DNA from: Sphaerisporangium sp. TRM90804
GTDB lineage: Bacteria; Actinomycetota; Actinomycetes; Streptosporangiales; Streptosporangiaceae
Direction of reading: 5' to 3'
Assembly (NCBI RefSeq): GCF_029846175.1
Contig: NZ_JARWAC010000008.1
Span: forward strand, 25,516 to 89,515
DNA: 64,000 nt
The notes under the pieces are model-generated. The model was given only the letters and a program-made list of their open reading frames with translations, was not told the origin of the DNA and made no database searches. Positions 47,871 through 56,449 of the stretch are shown one piece after another; position 1 is the stretch's first letter, and the number at the start of each line of letters is the position of its first letter. Position numbers and translations under genes: made by a program.

Positions 47871-49217
47871 TCAGCGGCGGGAGACAAGATCTGAGAGGGC
47901 CCCGAGCAGACGCCGGACGTGCTCGGTGGTGGTGCCGACGCCGATGGAGGCCCGCACGGCGCCGGTCGTGCCGTCGGCGCACTCGCCGCCGGCGTCCCGG
48001 CCGAGACCGTCGAGCAGGTGGCGCACGAACGGGTGGGCGCAGAACTTGCCGTCGCGCACGCCGATGCCGTACTCGGCCGACAGCGCCTCGGCGACCTCGC
48101 GTGCCGTCCAGCCCTCGACCACGAAGGCGACGATGCCCACGCGCGGGTGGCCGGGCCCCCACAGCGACAGCTCGTGGAGGCCGTCGATGGCGGCCAGCCC
48201 CTCGCGCAGCAGGCCGACCAGGCGCTCCTCCTCTTTGATCAGCGGGAGCCAGCCGGTCGCCGACAGGGCGTCGCAGGCGGCGGCCAGCGCCACCGCGCCG
48301 AGGACGTTGGGCGTGCCGGCCTCGTGGCGCTGCTCGGGGTCGGCGCTCCACTCGGCGTCCACGGGCAGACCCTGGCCCGCCCCGCCGGTGACGGCCTTGG
48401 ACGCGCCGCCGCCGCGAAGGTACGGGTCGGCCTCGGCGAGCCAGTCGGCGCGGCCGACGAGCGCCCCCGCCCCGAACGGGGCGTACAGCTTGTGCCCGGA
48501 GAAGGCGACGTAGTCGAGGCCCAGCGCGGTGAGGTTGAGCGGGCGGTGCGGCACGAACTGGGCGGCGTCCACCAGGATGCGCGCGCCGTGCCGGTGGGCG
48601 ATGTGCGCCAGCGCGGCGATCGGCCACAGCTCGCCGGTGACGTTGGAGGCCGCGGTGACGACCAGCAGCTTGGGCCCGTCGACGGCCCCGAGCGCCTCGT
48701 CGGCCGCGCGCACCGCCTCGCCGGGGAAGGCGGGCGGCGCCAGCCGGACGGCGTCCGGCCAGGGCAGCAGGGACGCGTGGTGCTCGGTCTCGAAGACGAC
48801 CACCGTGGTGCCCTCGGGCAGCGCGCGGGCCAGCAGGTTCGCGGCGTCGGTGGTGTTGCGGGTGAACACCACCGCGTCGTCGGGCCGGGCGCCGACGAAG
48901 GCGCGCACGGTGTGGCGGGCCTGCTCGTAGCGGGCGGTGGTGAGCTGGGAGGCGTACCCGGCGCCCCGGTGCACGCTGGAGTAGGCCGGAAGGGCGGCGG
49001 TGACGGCGTCGCGCACCGGCGCGAGACACGGGGCGCTCGCGGCGTAGTCGAAGTTGGCGTAGGGCACCAGCCTGCCACCCTTGACCGGAACCTCCAGATC
49101 GGCGCCCAGCACGGCGGGAACGGTGCGGGCCGCCGCGGGATCCGGCCCGGCCGGAACCTCGGCGGGCTGCCTCTTCAGGACGGTGAGAGCTGACAACGCC
49201 GGTCTCCTCAAGGTCAT
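47871..49217 (-). CDS. Class V aminotransferase-fold PLP enzyme
   Basis: The protein is 448 aa; the ATG at 49215-49217 follows GGGG by six bases. NFDYAASAPCLAPVRDAVTA opens the fold. VVFTRNTTDAANLLARAL, VFETEHHASLLPW and ILVDAAQFVPHRPL hold cofactor contacts, and Lys243 in AFSGHKLYAPFG should carry PLP. It is cysteine-desulfurase-like in sequence type, but the active-site cysteine cannot be placed. The SAM-IV riboswitch directly upstream argues for a role in sulfur amino-acid or SAM metabolism (inference). The nuoD start is 17 bp beyond its end. Confidence 0.92.
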   Translation of the reverse strand: MTLRRPALSALTVLKRQPAEVPAGPDPAAARTVPAVLGADLEVPVKGGRLVPYANFDYAASAPCLAPVRDAVTAALPAYSSVHRGAGYASQLTTARYEQARHTVRAFVGARPDDAVVFTRNTTDAANLLARALPEGTTVVVFETEHHASLLPWPDAVRLAPPAFPGEAVRAADEALGAVDGPKLLVVTAASNVTGELWPIAALAHIAHRHGARILVDAAQFVPHRPLNLTALGLDYVAFSGHKLYAPFGAGALVGRADWLAEADPYLRGGGASKAVTGGAGQGLPVDAEWSADPEQRHEAGTPNVLGAVALAAACDALSATGWLPLIKEEERLVGLLREGLAAIDGLHELSLWGPGHPRVGIVAFVVEGWTAREVAEALSAEYGIGVRDGKFCAHPFVRHLLDGLGRDAGGECADGTTGAVRASIGVGTTTEHVRRLLGALSDLVSRR

Positions 49218-49249
49218 GGGACCCCGGTCGGCGCTGTGGTGACGGGAGC

Positions 49250-49362
49250 CCGCGCTTGCCCGGCACACCTCGTGCCGGACCTGGTCTTCACCCGGGGCAC
49301 CCCGCCGCGAGCGCGAGGGTTGCCGGCCAGCGAGCCGGGGCTTGACGCTGGCACTCATGACC
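49250..49362 (-). promoter_or_regulatory. SAM-IV riboswitch
   Basis: On the minus strand the leader reads GGTCATGAGTGCCAGCGTC from 49362, then AAGCCCCGGCTCGCTGGCC and GGCAACCCTC, and later GGTGCCCCGGGTGAAGACC followed by a CCGGCAC/GTGCCGG hairpin. These are the conserved core and pseudoknot strands of the actinobacterial SAM-IV class. It ends about 33 bases before the aminotransferase start. A TATAGT box at 49370-49375 (minus strand) is the likely promoter. SAM binding should turn the gene off. Confidence 0.88.
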
Positions 49363-49472
49363 TAGCGGAACTATAACAAGGATCCCCCACCGCGCCGCAA
49401 ACCTCGCTCGCATGCTGAGAACGCCCCGGTCAGAACCGGTACGAAGCTCCCAATCCCAATTACGATGACTTG

Positions 49473-50675
49473 GTGCGCTTTGATCCCTGGAATCCGGAGT
49501 TCGCCGCCCATCCCTACGACGCCTACCGCGAGCTTCGCGAGACGGCGCCGGTCACGTTCTTCGAACCCACCGGGCAGTGGCTCGTCGCGCGGCACCGCGA
49601 CGTCAACGCCGCGCTGCGCGACCGCCGGCTCGGCCGCTCCTACCTGCATGTGGCCACCCACGAGGAGTTCGGCCGCGAGGCCGAGCCCGAGTTCCAGGAA
49701 CCCTTCTGGCGGGTGATCCGCGCCGGGATGCTGGACGTGGAGCCGCCCGTGCACACGCGGCTGCGCCGGCTGGTCTCCAAGGCGTTCACCCCGCGCATGG
49801 TGCAGGAGCTGCGCCCGAGGGTGCGGAGCATCGCCCAGGACCTCGTGGACGGCTTCGTGGAGCGCGGTGGCGGCGACCTGCTCGCCGAGGTGGCCGAGCC
49901 CCTGCCGGTGACCGTCATCGCCGAGATGCTCGGCGTGCCCGAGGGCGACAGGCACCTGCTGCGCCCCTGGTCGGCGGACATCTGCGCCATGTACGAGCTC
50001 AGCCCGCCGGTCGAGGCCCAGCACACGGCGGTGCGCGCGGCGTCGGAGTTCGCCGCCTACCTGCGTGAGCTGGCGGCCCTGCGCCGCAAGGAGCCGGGGG
50101 ACGACCTGATCAGCGCCCTGGCGCAGGTGGTGGACGAGGGCGACAGCCTGACCGAGGACGAGCTGGTCGGCACGTGCGTGCTGCTGCTCAACGCCGGCCA
50201 CGAGGCGACCGTCAACGTCACCGGCAACGGCTGGTGGGCGCTGTTGCGCAACCCCGGCGAGCTGGAGCGCCTGCGCGCCGACCCCTCCCTGCTGCCCACG
50301 GCGGTCGAGGAGCTGATGCGCTGGGACACCCCGCTGCAGCTCTTCGAGCGCTGGGTGCTTGAGGACACCACCATCGGCGGCGTGGACATCCCCAAGGGCG
50401 TGGAGGTGGCCCTGCTGTTCGGCTCGGCCAACCGCGACCCCGAGGCCTTCGCCGACCCCGACCGCCTCGACGTCGGCCGCACCGACAACCCGCACATCTC
50501 GTTCGGCGCCGGAATCCACTTCTGCCTGGGCGCCCCGCTGGCCAGGGTGGAGCTGATCGAGTCGATCGGCGCCCTGCTGAGGGCCGCGCCCCGCCTCACC
50601 CTGCTGGCGGAGCCCTCCTGGAAGCCGAACTTCGTGATCCGCGGCCTGCGGTCGCTGGAGGTCGGCACGGCCTGA
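49473..50675 (+). CDS. Cytochrome P450
   Basis: The protein is 400 aa. The GTG at 49473 is preferred: TACGAT (49461-49466) lies six bases before it, giving a leaderless start; TTG at 49470 is next best. The I-helix is LLLNAGHEATVN, ExxR is VEELMRWDTP, and the haem loop FGAGIHFCLGAPLARVE has ligand Cys351. It is a soluble bacterial class I enzyme; redox partners are not adjacent. The substrate is unknown and no biosynthetic cluster is present. It is divergent from the aminotransferase and convergent with MidA. Confidence 0.95.
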   Translation: MRFDPWNPEFAAHPYDAYRELRETAPVTFFEPTGQWLVARHRDVNAALRDRRLGRSYLHVATHEEFGREAEPEFQEPFWRVIRAGMLDVEPPVHTRLRRLVSKAFTPRMVQELRPRVRSIAQDLVDGFVERGGGDLLAEVAEPLPVTVIAEMLGVPEGDRHLLRPWSADICAMYELSPPVEAQHTAVRAASEFAAYLRELAALRRKEPGDDLISALAQVVDEGDSLTEDELVGTCVLLLNAGHEATVNVTGNGWWALLRNPGELERLRADPSLLPTAVEELMRWDTPLQLFERWVLEDTTIGGVDIPKGVEVALLFGSANRDPEAFADPDRLDVGRTDNPHISFGAGIHFCLGAPLARVELIESIGALLRAAPRLTLLAEPSWKPNFVIRGLRSLEVGTA

Positions 50676-50681
50676 CGGCGG

Positions 50682-51707
50682 TCACGGGGACGGGAGTGCC
50701 TCGATCGCCGTGGACGTGGACTGGGCGAGCCAGCCGAAGCCGCCCAGGCCGCCGGGGTCGATGAGCTCGGCCTCCTCTGAGGCGCGGGCCAGGGCGCGGA
50801 GGTAGGCCGCGGGATCGGAGGCCGCCAGGGGCAGCGGGGGACGGTCGCCGCTCACGCCCAGGGCGCGCAGCGCCTGTCGTTGCGTGGTCAACGTTGTGGA
50901 TATCGCACCGGCTCGCTCACCGGCCGCCGCACAGGCGTCCAGTGCCACGTGTGCGGTGATATCGCAGGATGTGTCGGGGATGGGGGGCACACAGGCGCCG
51001 TCGCGGTACCCGGCCAGGGTGCCGTAGGGCGGCCGGTTGTCCACAGGGTGTGCATAATCGGCGGCCACCGCCAGCCCCTCCGCGAGGACCCCGATGACGG
51101 ACGCCCACGCCTCGTCGCGGGGGCGGCCGATCTCGGCGCGCAGCCCTACGGTGCCGAGCGGCCACCACCGCGCGAGCCACGCCCGGTCGGCCTCCGGCGG
51201 CGGGCCGCCCAGCCGCTCCTCGCCGGTCTCGGGATCGACCAGGACGAGCCGGGGGCCGCCGGCGGTCTGCTCGGCGATGTCGAGCGGGACGTTGTCGAGC
51301 CACTCGTTGGCGACGACCAGCCCGCGGACCTCCCACGGCAGGGAGGGGGACCAGGTGACCGCCTTGTCGAGCCCCCCGGGCGCCGGGGACAGGTCGACGG
51401 CGGTGACGCGCAGCCGCTCGGCCAGGCCCGGCTCGGCCGTGCGCACCACGTGGTTGACCAGCAGGCCGTCACCCGAGCCGACGTCGACCAGATCGAGCTC
51501 GCCGGGGTGGCCCAGCGCCGAGTCGACCCTGGCGAGCAGCCGCAGCACGGCGTCGGCGAACGCCGGGGAAGCCCCCACCGACGTGCGGAAATGGCCCAGG
51601 GGACGCTCCCTGACGTAGAACCCGTCGTCGCCGTAGAGCGCCTGCTGCATGGCTTCCCGCCAGGTGACCCACACGGGACTGGACGTTACCAAGGAGGGTC
51701 CAGGCAT
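50682..51707 (-). CDS. MidA/NDUFAF7-type class I SAM-dependent methyltransferase
   Basis: The protein is 341 aa; the ATG at 51705-51707 is a best guess, since the ribosome site is weak. MQQALYGDDGFYVRERPLGH FRTSV is the family's N-terminal signature. LDLVDVGSGDGLLVNHVVRT is the SAM-binding loop, and VVANEWLDNVPLDIAEQ is the conserved NE-x-LD-N-P segment of MidA. The human homologue NDUFAF7 dimethylates an Arg of complex I subunit NDUFS2 (NuoD). The orphan nuoD nearby is therefore the likely substrate (inference). Confidence 0.88.
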   Translation of the reverse strand: MPGPSLVTSSPVWVTWREAMQQALYGDDGFYVRERPLGHFRTSVGASPAFADAVLRLLARVDSALGHPGELDLVDVGSGDGLLVNHVVRTAEPGLAERLRVTAVDLSPAPGGLDKAVTWSPSLPWEVRGLVVANEWLDNVPLDIAEQTAGGPRLVLVDPETGEERLGGPPPEADRAWLARWWPLGTVGLRAEIGRPRDEAWASVIGVLAEGLAVAADYAHPVDNRPPYGTLAGYRDGACVPPIPDTSCDITAHVALDACAAAGERAGAISTTLTTQRQALRALGVSGDRPPLPLAASDPAAYLRALARASEEAELIDPGGLGGFGWLAQSTSTAIEALPSP

Positions 51708-51886
51708 TGACGGGCCGATGTAAAACTGTGGACAGTGCGAACGCGGCGCGCGCACGAGCGGCGCCGCGCAGGCGCCCGGCACCCGTGCACGGCCGGTGGC
51801 CCACCGGGCGGCCGTGCCGCCGCCGGGTGCGGTCAGGCCGTTACGCTGGCCATCTGGGGCCTGTATCGATCGTGGACGGGAAGACG

Positions 51887-52777
51887 ATGGACACAAGCGA
51901 TCGCCCGGGCCGCCTCGCGGTCGGGGTAGTCGGCGCCGGGCGCGTGGGGTCGGTCCTCGGGGCGGCGCTCGCGCAGGCCGGTCACCGCGTGGTGGCGGCC
52001 GCCGGGGTCTCCGAGGCGTCGCGGCGGCGCGCCGCCGAGCGCCTGGGCGTGCGCATCTCCCAGGCCGACGACGTCATCGGCAGGTCCGAGCTCGTGCTGC
52101 TGACCGTTCCCGACGACGCGCTCCCCGGCCTGGTGTCCGGGCTCGCCGCCACCGGGGTCGACCTTCGCGGCAAGATGCTGGTGCACACCAGCGGCGCCTA
52201 CGGCCTGGGCGTGCTCGACCCCGCCACGGCGGCGGGGGCCCTGCCGTTCGCGCTGCATCCCGTGATGACCTTCACCGGCAGGGACGACGACCTTCGCCGC
52301 ATCACCGGCTGCTCCTTCGGCGTCACCGCGCCCGAGGCGCTGCGCCCGGTCGCCGAGGCCCTGGTGATCGAGATGGGCGGCGAGCCGGTCTGGATCGCCG
52401 AGGAGAGCCGCGCCCTGTACCACGCCGCGCTCGCCGGAGCCGCCAACCACATGGTGACGCTGATCGCCGAGGCGCAGGAGCTGCTGAAGAAGATCGGCGT
52501 GGAGCAGCCCGGCCGCATGCTGGGCCCGCTGCTCGGCGCCGCGCTCGACAACGCGCTGCGCCTGGGCATCAGCGGCCTCACCGGGCCGGTGGTGCGCGGG
52601 GACGCCGTGACCGTCCGCAAGCACGTGGACGCCCTGATCCTGGCCGCGCCGGAGGCCGCCGACGCGTACGTGGTCCTGGCCCGGCTCACCGCCGACCGCG
52701 CACTGGCCGCCGGGCTGCTGAAGCCCGAGGCGGCCGAGCGCCTGCTCGACGCCCTGGGAGGCAACTCGTGGACGTGA
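51887..52777 (+). CDS. Rossmann-fold and DUF2520 protein
   Basis: The protein is 296 aa, starting at the ATG at 51887 after GGGAAG. VGVVGAGRVGSVLGAALAQA is the NAD(P)-binding turn. TVPDDALPGLVSGLAATGVD, VHTSGAYGLGVLDPATAAGA and LPFALHPVMTFTG follow, and the DUF2520 helical domain starts at about 160 (YHAALAGAANHMVTLIAEAQ). It resembles ketopantoate reductase / 6-phosphogluconate dehydrogenase folds. It always lies before panC in actinobacteria, so a role in pantothenate synthesis is plausible. Its stop overlaps panC by 10 bp. Confidence 0.92.
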   Translation: MDTSDRPGRLAVGVVGAGRVGSVLGAALAQAGHRVVAAAGVSEASRRRAAERLGVRISQADDVIGRSELVLLTVPDDALPGLVSGLAATGVDLRGKMLVHTSGAYGLGVLDPATAAGALPFALHPVMTFTGRDDDLRRITGCSFGVTAPEALRPVAEALVIEMGGEPVWIAEESRALYHAALAGAANHMVTLIAEAQELLKKIGVEQPGRMLGPLLGAALDNALRLGISGLTGPVVRGDAVTVRKHVDALILAAPEAADAYVVLARLTADRALAAGLLKPEAAERLLDALGGNSWT

Positions 52778-53733
52778 TCGTCGCCGGAGACCGCGCGGAG
52801 CTGCTCGCGGCGCGCGCCGCCCTGGGCGCCGCCCCCTCCGACGGCCCGGGGGCCTCGTTCCGCGCCGCCGGCGCCACGTACACGCGGGGCGGCGGTGAGG
52901 GCGCCCTGGACGCCGCTGGCGGGAGCGGCGGGGTGCCGGGCGGCACGCTGGCCCTGGTCCCGACGATGGGCGCCCTGCACGAGGGGCACCGCTCGCTCAT
53001 CCGCCTCGCCCGCGAGCACGCCGACCACGTCGCGGTGAGCGTCTTCGTCAACCCCCTGCAGTTCGCCCCGGGTGAGGACTTCTCGCGCTACCCGCGCACC
53101 TTCGACACCGACCTCGAGATCTGCGCGGCCGAGGGGGTGGGCCTGGTCTTCGCCCCGGCGGCCGGCGAGATGTACCTGCCCGACCGCCAGGTGGGCGTCT
53201 GCGCAGGTCGCATGGGCACCGTGGTCGAGGGGGCCTTCCGGCCCGGCCACTTCGACGGCGTGCTCACCGTCGTGCTCAAGCTGTTCAACCTGGTGCGGCC
53301 CGACGTCGCCGTCTTCGGCCAGAAGGACGCCCAGCAGCTCGCGATGATCCGGCGCATGGTCGCCGACCTCGACCTCCCGGTGACCGTCCTGGGCGCGCCC
53401 ACGGTGCGCGAGCCCGACGGCCTGGCGCTTTCGAGCCGCAACCGCTACCTGTCCGAGGCCGACCGCGGCACCGCCCTGGCCCTGTCCGCGGCCCTGCGGG
53501 AGGGCGCGCGGCACGGCCGCCCCCGCGACATCCTGGGCGCGGCCAGGGCCGTGCTCGACCAGGCCGCCGTCGCGAGCCCGCCCCTGGCGCTCGACTACGT
53601 CTGCCTGGTCGACCCCGCGACCTTCACGGCCGTCCCCGACGACCACCGGGGCGAGGCCGTCCTGGCCGTGGCGGCCAAGGTGGGGTCCACCCGGCTGATC
53701 GACAACGTCGTCCTCACCCTCGGGCCCTCCTGA
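52768..53733 (+). CDS. panC: Pantothenate synthetase
   Basis: The protein is 321 aa. The GTG at 52768 has GGGAGG seven bases upstream. It joins pantoate and beta-alanine with ATP. Motifs are LVPTMGALHEGHRSLIRLAR (HIGH-like), VFVNPLQFAPGEDFSRYPRT, GVLTVVLKLFNLVRPDVAVF, GQKDAQQLAMIRRM and LALSSRNRYLS. The segment before the first motif is about 65 residues, longer than the usual 20-25, with a Gly/Ala-rich insert at about 25-55. It is translationally coupled to the DUF2520 gene. Confidence 0.96.
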   Translation: MDVIVAGDRAELLAARAALGAAPSDGPGASFRAAGATYTRGGGEGALDAAGGSGGVPGGTLALVPTMGALHEGHRSLIRLAREHADHVAVSVFVNPLQFAPGEDFSRYPRTFDTDLEICAAEGVGLVFAPAAGEMYLPDRQVGVCAGRMGTVVEGAFRPGHFDGVLTVVLKLFNLVRPDVAVFGQKDAQQLAMIRRMVADLDLPVTVLGAPTVREPDGLALSSRNRYLSEADRGTALALSAALREGARHGRPRDILGAARAVLDQAAVASPPLALDYVCLVDPATFTAVPDDHRGEAVLAVAAKVGSTRLIDNVVLTLGPS

Positions 53734-53863
53734 CCCCGCCCGGTCCGCGAGGTAACCCCGGCGGGCCGTGCCCGCACCTCCGTTCCGCGGCGCCGCCGCG
53801 GCCTCGGCGCCATGCCGGCGCGAACGGCACCCCCACCGCGAGGTAGCCTTGGTTCATTCGTTA

Positions 53864-53878
53864 TCGTCAATTTGACGA
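53864..53878. promoter_or_regulatory. Operator palindrome before nadBC
   Basis: TCGTCAATTTGACGA is a perfect 7-1-7 palindrome that ends 15 bases before the nadB start codon and overlaps the likely promoter region. Its position suggests the site of an NAD-pathway repressor of the NrtR or NadQ kind. The repressor gene is not in the window and I cannot match the site to a known consensus with certainty. Confidence 0.55.
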
Positions 53879-53893
53879 AATGAGGAGAACTCC

Positions 53894-56449
53894 ATGGCGC
53901 ACCCGCCCATCCCCCGGCGGCTCACCGCACCCGCCCCAGGCTGGACCGTCCACGCCGACGTCGTCGTCGTGGGAAGCGGCGTCGCCGGCCTCACCGTGGC
54001 GCTGCGGTACGCGCGCCTGAACCCGGCGGCGCGGGTGCTGGTCGTCACCAAGGACGTGCTGTCCGCGGGCTCCACCCGCTGGGCGCAGGGCGGCATCGCC
54101 GCCGCGCTCGACCCCGCCGACTCCCCGGCCGAGCACCTCGCAGACACGCTGGTGGCCGGCGTCGGGCTGTGCGACGAGCGCGCGGTGCGGGTCCTGGTGA
54201 ACGAAGGGCCGGGGGCGCTGCGGCGGCTGATCGCGCTCGGCGCCCGCTTCGACCGGGGGGCGGACGGCGAGCTGCAGCTCGGCCGCGAGGGCGGCCACCG
54301 CCGCGACCGCATCGTCCACGCCGGCGGCGACGCCACCGGCGCCGAGGTGCAACGCGCCCTGGTCGACGCGGTCAGGCAGAGCGCCCCGCGCGGCGGCGGG
54401 GCAGGCGTGGAGGTCATCGAGCACGCGCTCGTCCTGGACCTGCTCAAGGACGCCTCCGGCGCCGCCTGCGGCGTGACCCTGCACGTGATGGGCGAGGGCG
54501 CCCGGGACGGCGTGGGCGCCGTCCGGGCGGGCGCGGTCGTGCTCGCCTCCGGCGGCATGGGCCAGGTGTACGCGGCGACGACCAACCCGGTCGTGTCCAC
54601 CGGGGACGGCGTGGCGCTGGCGCTGCGGGCCGGGGCGGTGATCAGGGACCTGGAGTTCGTCCAGTTCCACCCCACCGTCCTGTGGCGCGGCGAGGACTCC
54701 ACCGGCCAGCAGCCGCTGATCTCCGAGGCCGTGCGCGGCGAGGGCGCCGTGCTCGTCGACGAGACCGGGCGGCGCTTCATGACCGGCGTGCACGAGCTGG
54801 CCGACCTCGCCCCCCGCGACGTGGTCGCCAAGGCGATCATGCGGCGAATGCTGGAGAGCGGCGCCGACCACGTCTACCTGGACGCCCGCCACTTCGGCGA
54901 GGACAAGTGGCGCACGCGGTTCCCCACGATCTACGCCATCTGCCGGGAGAGCGGCGTCGACCCGGTGCGCGAGCCCATCCCGGTCGCGCCGGCCGCCCAC
55001 TACGCCAGCGGCGGCGTGCGCACCGACCTGCACGGCCGCACGGACGTCGCGGGCCTGTACGCCTGCGGCGAGGTGGCGTGCACGGGGGTGCACGGCGCGA
55101 ACCGGCTCGCCTCCAACTCCCTGCTGGAAGGGCTGGTCTTCGCCGAGCGCATCGCCGCCGACCTGGCGTCCGGCGCGCGGCGCGCGGCGGAGCCGGTGGA
55201 CGACGGGCGCCCCGCCGGGCTGGCCGACCCCCGCGTGCGGCCACGCGTTCAGGCGCGCATGAGCGCGGACGCCGGGGTGCTGCGCAACGGCCGCAGCCTC
55301 ACCGAGGTCGCCCACTCGCTCCTGGACGCCCGGTGGACCCCGGTGGCGGTGGAGCCGTGCACGGAGTCGTGGGAGGCGACCAACCTGCTGACCGTGGCCA
55401 CCGCGTTGGTCACGGCCGCGCGGGCCCGTGAGGAGACGCGGGGGTCTCACTGGCGTGAGGACTTCCCCGAGCGCAATGACGCCTGGTGGCTGGGGCACGT
55501 GGACGTGACCCTGAACGAGAGGGGACTGACCATGGCCTACCGGCCGCACGACGACCAGCGCGCCACGGGGCTGCCCCACCACGTCGAGGCCGAGCTGGCC
55601 GGCGCGGGGCTGGACCCCGCCGCGGTGACCGCGCTGGTCGAGACCGCCCTGGCCGAGGACCTGTCCGCCGAGGGCGACGTCACCACCCTCGCCACCATCC
55701 CGGCCGGCCGCACCGCCGTTGGCGACCTGGTGGCCCGGGCGGACGGCATCGTCGCGGGGCTGGCGGTGGCCGAGGCGGCGCTCGCCCACGCCTCCGAGGG
55801 CCGTCTCGCCGTGGAGCGCCACGCCAAGGACGGCGAGCGCGTGGCCCGGGGCGACGTGCTGATGACCGTCTCCGGGCCCGCCCGCGACCTGCTCACGGCC
55901 GAGCGCACCGTTCTCAACCTGCTCACGCACCTGTCCGGCGTCGCCACGCGGACCGGCCTGTGGGTCGAGGCCGTCGCCGGCACCGGAGCCCGCGTCCGCG
56001 ACAGCCGCAAGACGCTCCCGGGGCTGCGGGCGCTGGAGAAGTACGCCGTGCGGTGCGGCGGCGGGGTCAACCACCGGATGTCGCTTTCGGACGCCGCCTT
56101 GATCAAGGACAATCACGTGGTGGCGGCCGGCGGGGTCGCCGAGGCGTTCCGCGCGGTCAGGCTGGCCTATCCGGGCCTGCCCATCGAGGTGGAGGTCGAC
56201 CGTATCGACCAGATCGAGCCGGTGCTCGCCGAGGGGGCGGAGGAGATCCTGCTGGACAACTTCACGGTCGAGGAGCTGGCGGCGGCGGTCCGCCTGGTCG
56301 CCGGCAGGGCCCGGCTGGAGTCCAGCGGCGGTCTCACTCTGCGGACGGCGCGAGATGTGGCCGCGACCGGCGTCGACTACCTTGCCGTGGGGGCGCTGAC
56401 CCACTCCGCGCCCGCGCTCGACATCGCTCTGGACCTGCGGGGGGCTTGA
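53894..56449 (+). CDS. nadB-nadC: L-aspartate oxidase - nicotinate-nucleotide pyrophosphorylase fusion (NadB-NadC)
   Basis: One open frame of 851 aa. The ATG at 53894 has GAGGAG six bases upstream. Residues 1-545 are NadB: FAD loop VVVVGSGVAGLTVALRYA, STRWAQGGIAAAL, RRDRIVHAGGDATG, APAAHYASGGVRTD and GANRLASNSLLEGLVFAERI. From Met547 the protein is NadC: LPHHVEAELAGAGLDPAAVT, ALAEDLSAEGDVTTLATIPA, LNLLTHLSGVATRTG, DSRKTLPGLRALEKYAVRCG, GGVNHRMSLSDAALIKDNHV and ILLDNFTVEELAAAV. Met547 (ATG at 55532) has GAGAGGGGA six bases upstream, so separate NadC could also be made. Together they make nicotinate mononucleotide; nadA is not here. Confidence 0.93.
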   Translation: MAHPPIPRRLTAPAPGWTVHADVVVVGSGVAGLTVALRYARLNPAARVLVVTKDVLSAGSTRWAQGGIAAALDPADSPAEHLADTLVAGVGLCDERAVRVLVNEGPGALRRLIALGARFDRGADGELQLGREGGHRRDRIVHAGGDATGAEVQRALVDAVRQSAPRGGGAGVEVIEHALVLDLLKDASGAACGVTLHVMGEGARDGVGAVRAGAVVLASGGMGQVYAATTNPVVSTGDGVALALRAGAVIRDLEFVQFHPTVLWRGEDSTGQQPLISEAVRGEGAVLVDETGRRFMTGVHELADLAPRDVVAKAIMRRMLESGADHVYLDARHFGEDKWRTRFPTIYAICRESGVDPVREPIPVAPAAHYASGGVRTDLHGRTDVAGLYACGEVACTGVHGANRLASNSLLEGLVFAERIAADLASGARRAAEPVDDGRPAGLADPRVRPRVQARMSADAGVLRNGRSLTEVAHSLLDARWTPVAVEPCTESWEATNLLTVATALVTAARAREETRGSHWREDFPERNDAWWLGHVDVTLNERGLTMAYRPHDDQRATGLPHHVEAELAGAGLDPAAVTALVETALAEDLSAEGDVTTLATIPAGRTAVGDLVARADGIVAGLAVAEAALAHASEGRLAVERHAKDGERVARGDVLMTVSGPARDLLTAERTVLNLLTHLSGVATRTGLWVEAVAGTGARVRDSRKTLPGLRALEKYAVRCGGGVNHRMSLSDAALIKDNHVVAAGGVAEAFRAVRLAYPGLPIEVEVDRIDQIEPVLAEGAEEILLDNFTVEELAAAVRLVAGRARLESSGGLTLRTARDVAATGVDYLAVGALTHSAPALDIALDLRGA

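Noticed and set aside
46681..51707. Aminotransferase, P450 and methyltransferase as a biosynthetic gene cluster
   Set aside because: They lie on different strands with separate promoters, there is no core synthase, and each fits a housekeeping context.
53867..56404. 845-codon minus-strand frame opposite nadB-nadC
   Set aside because: Shadow frame; NadB and NadC motifs fix the coding strand.
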